Source of the DNA: Euperipatoides rowelli
Taxonomy: Eukaryota > Onychophora > Udeonychophora > Euonychophora > Peripatopsidae
DNA: 12,727 nt
Reading direction: 5' to 3' (one strand)
NCBI GenBank assembly: GCA_003024985.2
Contig: PXIH01S0067171.1
Shown one piece after another: positions 8,965 to 12,727 of this stretch. The position numbers and the translations under genes were made by a program. The notes beneath the pieces were generated by a model. It ran no database searches, had not been told where the DNA came from, and worked only from the letters and a program-made list of their open reading frames with translations. How positions within the stretch are numbered: position 1 is the stretch's first letter; each line of letters opens with the position of its first letter.

Positions 8965-10047
8965 TCAACCCAAATAGTTGAGTTTAAANTAGATATAATG
9001 GAATTTATAAATTTTTTTGTAAAAGACACATGAGGGGTGTAATAATTCAATAAAGGTAATATAGAGATTAATAATTTTAACTTTGAGTGACATAGAAATG
9101 TATTTTTCTTTGATGGCATTAGAAGATTTTTTTATCTTATCTATAATCAAATTTTGAATTTTATTCTTTGTAGGGTTACCATGGGAAGGATATGGCATAC
9201 CAATATATGGTAGGTTGTCACAAAAATTAGGTATTATTTCATTATTGAGTATTTTATAAGCAAAAGATTTTTGTAAGTTAAATTTAGCACCAGTCTTTTC
9301 AACAAATTCTTTAATTAATTCCATGGCAGTTTCAAGATCGTTAGTGTCATTACAAATACCACAATGTCGTCTAAATTTTGATCTAAACTGATGATCAATT
9401 CCTCAATAAACAGATTAAAAAGCGTGGCACTCAGAGGAAATCCTTGAGGGATAGACCTCTTTAATGCAAAAAAAAAAAAAAAAAAAAAGGGGGGGGGGGG
9501 GGAAAGATTTTGATTATTTTTAAAGGCCAATGATCTAGAGGTTATAAAATTGATAATACCTCTGGAAAGGTTAGAATGACTAAATACCTTAATTATTCTA
9601 TCAATTAAATATTTCAAAAAGAGATTAACAAATGCTTGTTGAAGGTCAACAATAAGGAAAATAGCCCACTTATCCTTCATTTTCAAAACAGAATCAATGA
9701 CTTTAGACATATAAAAAATGGGAGTATGAATCGAACTATTCTTAATAGCAAATAACATATGGAATTTTAAATTTGTGCTATCAATGATTATTTTATTAAG
9801 AATTTTGGCAAGAATCTTTACATCAAGATTGTCAATGCTTATAGGTCTGAGATAATTAAGAGGCCCATAAACATTAGGGTTTAACTTAATGCTTTGCTTA
9901 TTAATCATAAAAAGAATAGGATTCATTGAAAAACCCACCAGAACAATCAACATTGATCATATAGTTTAAATATTTTTTTAGCATGAAGATTAAAATGTGA
10001 GAAAATTTCTCAAGAATAAGAGTGATAAGACCATCAGGTCCAGGAGG
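8965..10047 (-). pseudogene. Reverse transcriptase domain of ORF2
   Basis: This is the RNA-dependent DNA polymerase core. PPGPDGL (10047) is in one frame; the frame starting at 9953 then holds LRPISIDNLDVKILAKIL (motifs 1-2), WAIFLIVDLQQAF with the motif A Asp at 9647-9645, and IPQGFPLSATLFNLF (9446 on, motif B). A homopolymer tract (9468-9502) lies just before motif B. Motif C is broken: the frame shifts at the expected YADD/FADD, and the next frame reads NDTNDL (9351 on), so the first Asp is Asn. The thumb follows (TGAKFNLQKS, LPYIGMPYPSHG, SLKVKIINLYI) to 8965. The polymerase cannot be active. Confidence 0.88.
9468..9502 (+). repeat. A21G14 homopolymer tract inside the RT domain
   Basis: Twenty-one A are followed by fourteen G on the plus strand. 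On the minus strand this reads as four Pro and seven Phe in frame between NQNLS and ALKRSIPQG. RT domains have no such segment there, so it is a later expansion or insertion, or partly an assembly artefact. A9G10 at 7810-7828 has the same polarity. Confidence 0.85.
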
Positions 10048-10261
10048 GGCTGATTTATTTTAATTCTACCGAATTAAGGATTATTACCTCATTATTGTCT
10101 AAATTAAAAGGTGAGCCATCATATATTTTAAAGGAACTAGTATGTTTGTCTACAAATTCCAAATTATTAACAGACAAAGATCATTTCTATAACTTTCATA
10201 TACAGTACATATTGATCAAGATCACCACCAAAATAGTATAAATTGTTTCTAAAATTGCAAG

Positions 10262-10410
10262 GAGACATTTATTTATTTATTTATATAAAAAAGTTTGATT
10301 CGTCAGGCTGCAATTAATACATGTTATTTATTCAAAAATGACGGATAACAGCGACATCTATGGACAAAAAATAGAGAAAGCAGCGTGACATACTTCATGA
10401 CCAAACTTGC
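10262..10410. mobile_element. Possible small insertion in the ORF2 linker
   Basis: The linker reading frame is coherent down to about 10400 (IIKGKFGHEV) and resumes near 10250, but the stretch between has no linker character and several stops. Its borders carry AAGTTTGAT (10290) and, inverted, AAGTTTGGT (10409-10401 on the minus strand), with an ATTT repeat (about 10267-10285) beside it. Blocks such as GCGACATCTATGG fit a small transposon or SINE tail. It would be a ~120-150 bp insert that helped break ORF2. Simple drift is the alternative. Confidence 0.35.
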
Positions 10411-10768
10411 CTTTTATTATATTAGATAACTTTTTAAAATTATTTATTTTGGAAAGTTCATCTTGTTCCTGATTCAATTTCATAATTTGTTTTTTTAAAT
10501 TCAGGAACAAAGGACTTCTCACCATTTCTAATTTTTCCAGTAGTTGTCTATTTATTCTAGACAAATAATTTGCAATATCTTTTTTTAGTAGAAACCAGCT
10601 ACCTATAATACTATCCTTGTTAGAAAAATGTTTGAAAAACAGAGCATACATAACATTAACATCTTTAATAGTAAATACTAAAGAAGGCCGAATGATAATG
10701 TGTTTCGATTCCTTATAATGCTGACTGAAAATATAAATCCTTTCAATTTTGAAGGAAAGCAGAGTAGG

Positions 10769-11375
10769 ATGATCAGTGAAAGGTACTGCATTTATGAATT
10801 GGGGCTCATTTAACAAGCTTCTTGAAATAAAAATGTAATCTATCTTATTAGCAGATTGATCAGTAATTCTAGTCTTTTTAACAATTGGCTCATCAGTAAC
10901 TTCCTTCAAAAGCATGAAATTAGCAAAAGATTCCAATTTCTCTACATTTTTAAATTGAAATCTCCTGCCCAGATGAGGAGATCATTAAAATTAATAATCT
11001 TTTCAATAATGAAGTTAATTAAAATTCTTTTTTTTTTTTAGATTCATTGGGGGCATAATAATTGACAATTCTGGATTAATTACCATTGACCAAACGCTCA
11101 ACAATTAAAATTCTAGGACTTGCATAAATGAATGAAGCATTAGAAATAAATGGCAATTTCTTTATGAGATTATTATGACTCCCTTAGAAGCCGAAATGAA
11201 TCTCGATTCCAAAATGTTATAATTTGTTAAAATGTCAAAGTTAATGTCTAATTTTTTAACTTTGTTTCTTGGAGCATACATATTGAGGGAGATTTGTCAA
11301 CAACAAATCTGAACACCAAAGATCTCTTATATCATTAAGACCCTAAAAGTTTACCGATAAAATGTCTGACAACAT
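10769..11375 (-). pseudogene. APE-type endonuclease domain of ORF2
   Basis: The domain would cut one DNA strand using a metal ion bound by conserved acidic residues. Visible signature blocks are the N-terminal SVNF, QETK with the metal-binding Glu, KKLDINFDILTNYNILESRF and GVIII, RILIVERL, a decayed SII..P.N strand before a T12 run (11028-11039 on the plus strand), LIWAGDFN with catalytic Asp and Asn, KTRITDQSANKIDYIFIS, and FTDHPTLLSF with the terminal Asp-His pair. A TAG follows NF at the start, and a frame change lies just after GDFN. The longest open part begins at 10936 and continues into the linker to 10358. Confidence 0.85.
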
Positions 11376-11427
11376 TTTGTAATACTTTAAAATTTAACTT
11401 TAAACGGACACTTGAGTTATTTAAATG

Positions 11428-12518
11428 TTAAACAATTTTTAAAACCCTAAATAATTTAGAGTATTCCAAGGGAACCACTTCAATCTTATTATCTCTAACA
11501 TTTACTAAAACTGCATTTTTACAATCATCAAGTCACCCAATTTCCTGGGTGGTGAATTTCATTTGTGATTGAATTATTTGCACATGTATAGAATTTATTG
11601 TTAAAGTCTGAATTTCTTTTATGAGGGTTTCTTTTAATCATGAACTGAGAAGGGTTAAACAGAGTCCTTGAATGAGTCATTGGTGTTTTACTGTCTTTTT
11701 TCAAATGATCCAGGGATGAAGGATTATCAATGACAACTTTGAATTCTCATCAGAATTTTTATTTTGAGGAATTCCCAACATTCAAATAGGAACTTAGTTG
11801 ATGGCCTTCTATAAGATTATCCGATTAATCAGCAGTGAGTTCAGAACTTTCTTTCGTTAAATTCACATTAGATTAGTATTGGGATTATCAGTTAAGGCTT
11901 TTGAGTTCATTAGATAAGCTACCACACAGCTTCGATACCAAGTCGATGAAAGGAGCATTATTCGTATTTTCCTCAACTTGATCACAAGAATGACACATCT
12001 CTATATCCTAGACATGATTTACACCGACAGATCACAGTCTTTAATTAAATGCCCTGTATTTTTACATTTGTAACAAGTGTTAAGTTTTTTTTTATACTTA
12101 TAAATGCCAAATTGGTTGCAGTAAGCTTAATAAAATAAGGCAGTTAATTTACATTTGTACTAGATAATGACTTCATAGAAACTTTGACAGGGGATATATT
12201 ATAATGATTTTCATTATTAAAATATTTTTTTGAATAAATAATTTTCTTTATTTCAACATATTTTTTTAAATTATTTAAAACTTCTTGGTAAAAATCCATG
12301 GGTAAATCGATAATAGTTAATGTTGTCTCATCACTATTTTGATAAACTATACAATCCTGGTCATATATTATGTTATCATCAATTTTCTTAACTATAGATT
12401 TAAACAACTTTAATTTTTCACTGTCAGTAAATTTAACATATACAACAAGTTTCCATTTGAAGAATGAAATTTCTTTAATGAATTTTTCGAAATGGCTTTC
12501 AAGAATTAATTTTACCAG
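11428..12518 (-). pseudogene. LINE ORF1 remnant (RRM-like segment plus CCHC zinc knuckles)
   Basis: ORF1 proteins of LINEs bind the element RNA and accompany it to the nucleus. The longest open part is 12518-12144 (124 codons, opened by a stop at 12519-12521). It includes KLVVYVKFTDSEK, then TTLTIIDLPMDF, which fits the beta-strand pattern of an RRM-like fold. A frame change follows, then two zinc knuckles (12075-11984). A Ser/Asn-rich part continues (VEENTNNAPFIDLVSKLCGS, then near 11640-11535 KRNPHKRNSDFNNKF). The last readable piece is VNVRDNKIEVVPLEYSKLF, ending at a TAA at 11428-11430. No start codon can be chosen; the N-terminus may lie upstream of 12518. Confidence 0.75.
11984..12075 (-). 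pseudogene. Tandem CCHC zinc knuckles of ORF1
   Basis: The first knuckle (12075-12034) reads CYKCKNTGHLIKDC, a perfect CX2CX4HX4C. Ten bases later a second begins at 12023: CKSCLGYRDVS, then HSC in another frame, ending at 11984. It is 40 bases long, two short of the 42 needed for the same spacing, so a 2-base deletion is implied. The histidine position holds Asp (GAT, one change from CAT). Such knuckles bind single-stranded nucleic acid and are typical of Tx1-type ORF1 proteins. Confidence 0.8.
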
Positions 12519-12540
12519 TTAATCTTCTGTGTGTGACTGG

Positions 12541-12600
12541 GTTAAGCCATAATGTGTTGTCCATAACCTGGACTATATAGCCCTCGTGGGGCGGGCATTA
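12541..12600. other. GC-rich block upstream of the LINE
   Basis: This short block is much richer in G and C than its surroundings. It contains GCCCTCGTGGGGC, which can form a 4 bp hairpin, beside ACTATATAG. It may belong to the LINE 5' UTR or to the sequence the LINE joined. The minus-strand open frame covering it (12727-12542) is driven by the neighbouring repeat and is not called a gene. Confidence 0.35.
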
Positions 12601-12609
12601 GAACTAACC

Positions 12610-12727
12610 AAAAATAATAAGATGAAGTAGAAGCAGATGATGACGAATAGGCAGATGATGACGGAGACAAAGAAGATGAAATAAAGATGAAGATGATAAG
12701 GATAAAGAATATCAAATTAGCAAGCAA
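12610..12727. repeat. Degenerate GAT/GAA trinucleotide repeat
   Basis: Plus-strand AAGATGAAG, CAGATGATGACG and GATGAAGATGATAAGGAT units repeat with interruptions to the window end. Its minus-strand translation is a Ser-rich low-complexity string without biological meaning. Confidence 0.7.

Larger units (their letters stand above)
8249..11375 (-). pseudogene. LINE ORF2 remnant (endonuclease - reverse transcriptase)
   Basis: ORF2 nicks target DNA and copies the RNA at the nick. The likely start is ATG at 11375, since the following codons (DILSVNF, stop, GLNDIR) match the N-terminus of APE-type LINE endonucleases. In order one sees: QETK (11271-11260); GVIII; GDFN (10965-10954); IDYIFIS and TDH (to about 10769); PPGPDG (10047-10030); YLRPISIDN; IVDLQQAF; QGFPLS; NDTND; a thumb-like TGAKFNLQKS; GGLGL; and a C-terminal CX5CH. 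These lie in all three frames, so at least eight indels have accumulated besides stops. The length (~3.13 kb) is normal for the family. Identification is firm, activity excluded. Confidence 0.9.
8249..12518 (-). mobile_element. Degenerate, nearly full-length LINE (non-LTR retrotransposon, L1/Tx1-like)
   Basis: Two consecutive ORFs read leftward: ORF1 (12518-11428) with RRM-like and CCHC parts, then, about 52 bases on, ORF2 (11375-8249) with endonuclease, reverse transcriptase and a C-terminal Cys/His region. The domain order, APE endonuclease and ORF1 zinc knuckles fit the Tx1/L1 group; the exact clade is inference. The span of ~4.3 kb and ~1040 codon-equivalents of ORF2 match a whole element rather than the usual 5'-truncated copy. 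The copy is inactive, with frame changes and stops in both ORFs, a damaged RT active site and internal insertions. Its exact ends and target duplication were not found. TAGGCTA motifs, common to the left, are absent here. Confidence 0.88.

Noticed and set aside
10856-11041. 61-codon plus-strand open frame
   Set aside because: It is the antisense shadow of the LINE endonuclease region.
12542-12727. Ser-rich minus-strand frame, considered as a signal peptide or ORF1 N-terminus
   Set aside because: It is produced by the GAT/GAA repeat and is in a different frame from the ORF1 segment, with a stop between.
1-12727. CRISPR array, tRNA or rRNA
   Set aside because: No regular repeat-spacer pattern, no cloverleaf with A and B boxes, and no rRNA-like stretch was seen.

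Overview
The window looks like AT-rich nuclear DNA of an animal, probably an aquatic invertebrate or early vertebrate, taken from a draft assembly (single N bases near 105, 5959 and 8990). The evidence is a Tx1/L1-like LINE, hAT-type and other cut-and-paste transposon ends, several families of small inverted-repeat elements, and constant short motifs such as TAGGCTA and ACCGGTA. The genus cannot be told from the sequence. No intact gene, tRNA, rRNA or CRISPR array was found. Every stretch with coding character belongs to one degraded retrotransposon.

Layout: (1) 1-147 is the end of an element rich in ACCGGTAT palindromes, with a hAT-like terminus. (2) 451-1470 is a foldback element whose ~130-146 bp arms are inverted copies of each other; a fragment of a second small family sits inside it. 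(3) 1471-2545 has no recognisable gene. (4) 2546-4586 is a 2.04 kb non-autonomous hAT-like element with terminal inverted repeats and a near-perfect 8 bp target duplication; a ~260 bp MITE (3004-3262) is nested in it. (5) 4587-5630 holds one transposon end (to 5009) and otherwise anonymous AT-rich DNA. (6) 5630-6917 is a TIR element with TAGGGGAGAG-type ends; inside it is a cluster of GGCGCTCTTG motifs. (7) About 6940-7470 is a tandem array of ~67 bp units, each with AAGATGGC and ATAATGCAT. (8) 7520-8248 is unassigned, perhaps LINE 3' UTR. (9) 12518-8249, minus strand, is a nearly full-length LINE. (10) 12541-12727 is a short GC-rich block followed by a degenerate GAT/GAA repeat.

The LINE is the only coding unit and reads right to left. 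ORF1 has an RRM-like segment followed by two CCHC zinc knuckles. ORF2 has an APE-type endonuclease, a reverse transcriptase and a C-terminal Cys/His region. In a live element ORF1 protein would coat the RNA, while ORF2 would nick the target and prime reverse transcription. This copy is dead: it has at least eight frame changes, several stops, a damaged RT active site, an A21G14 tract inside the RT and a probable small insertion between endonuclease and RT. The TAGGCTA motif, frequent up to 7510 and not seen after it, suggests that the right 5 kb is a block of different origin from the left.
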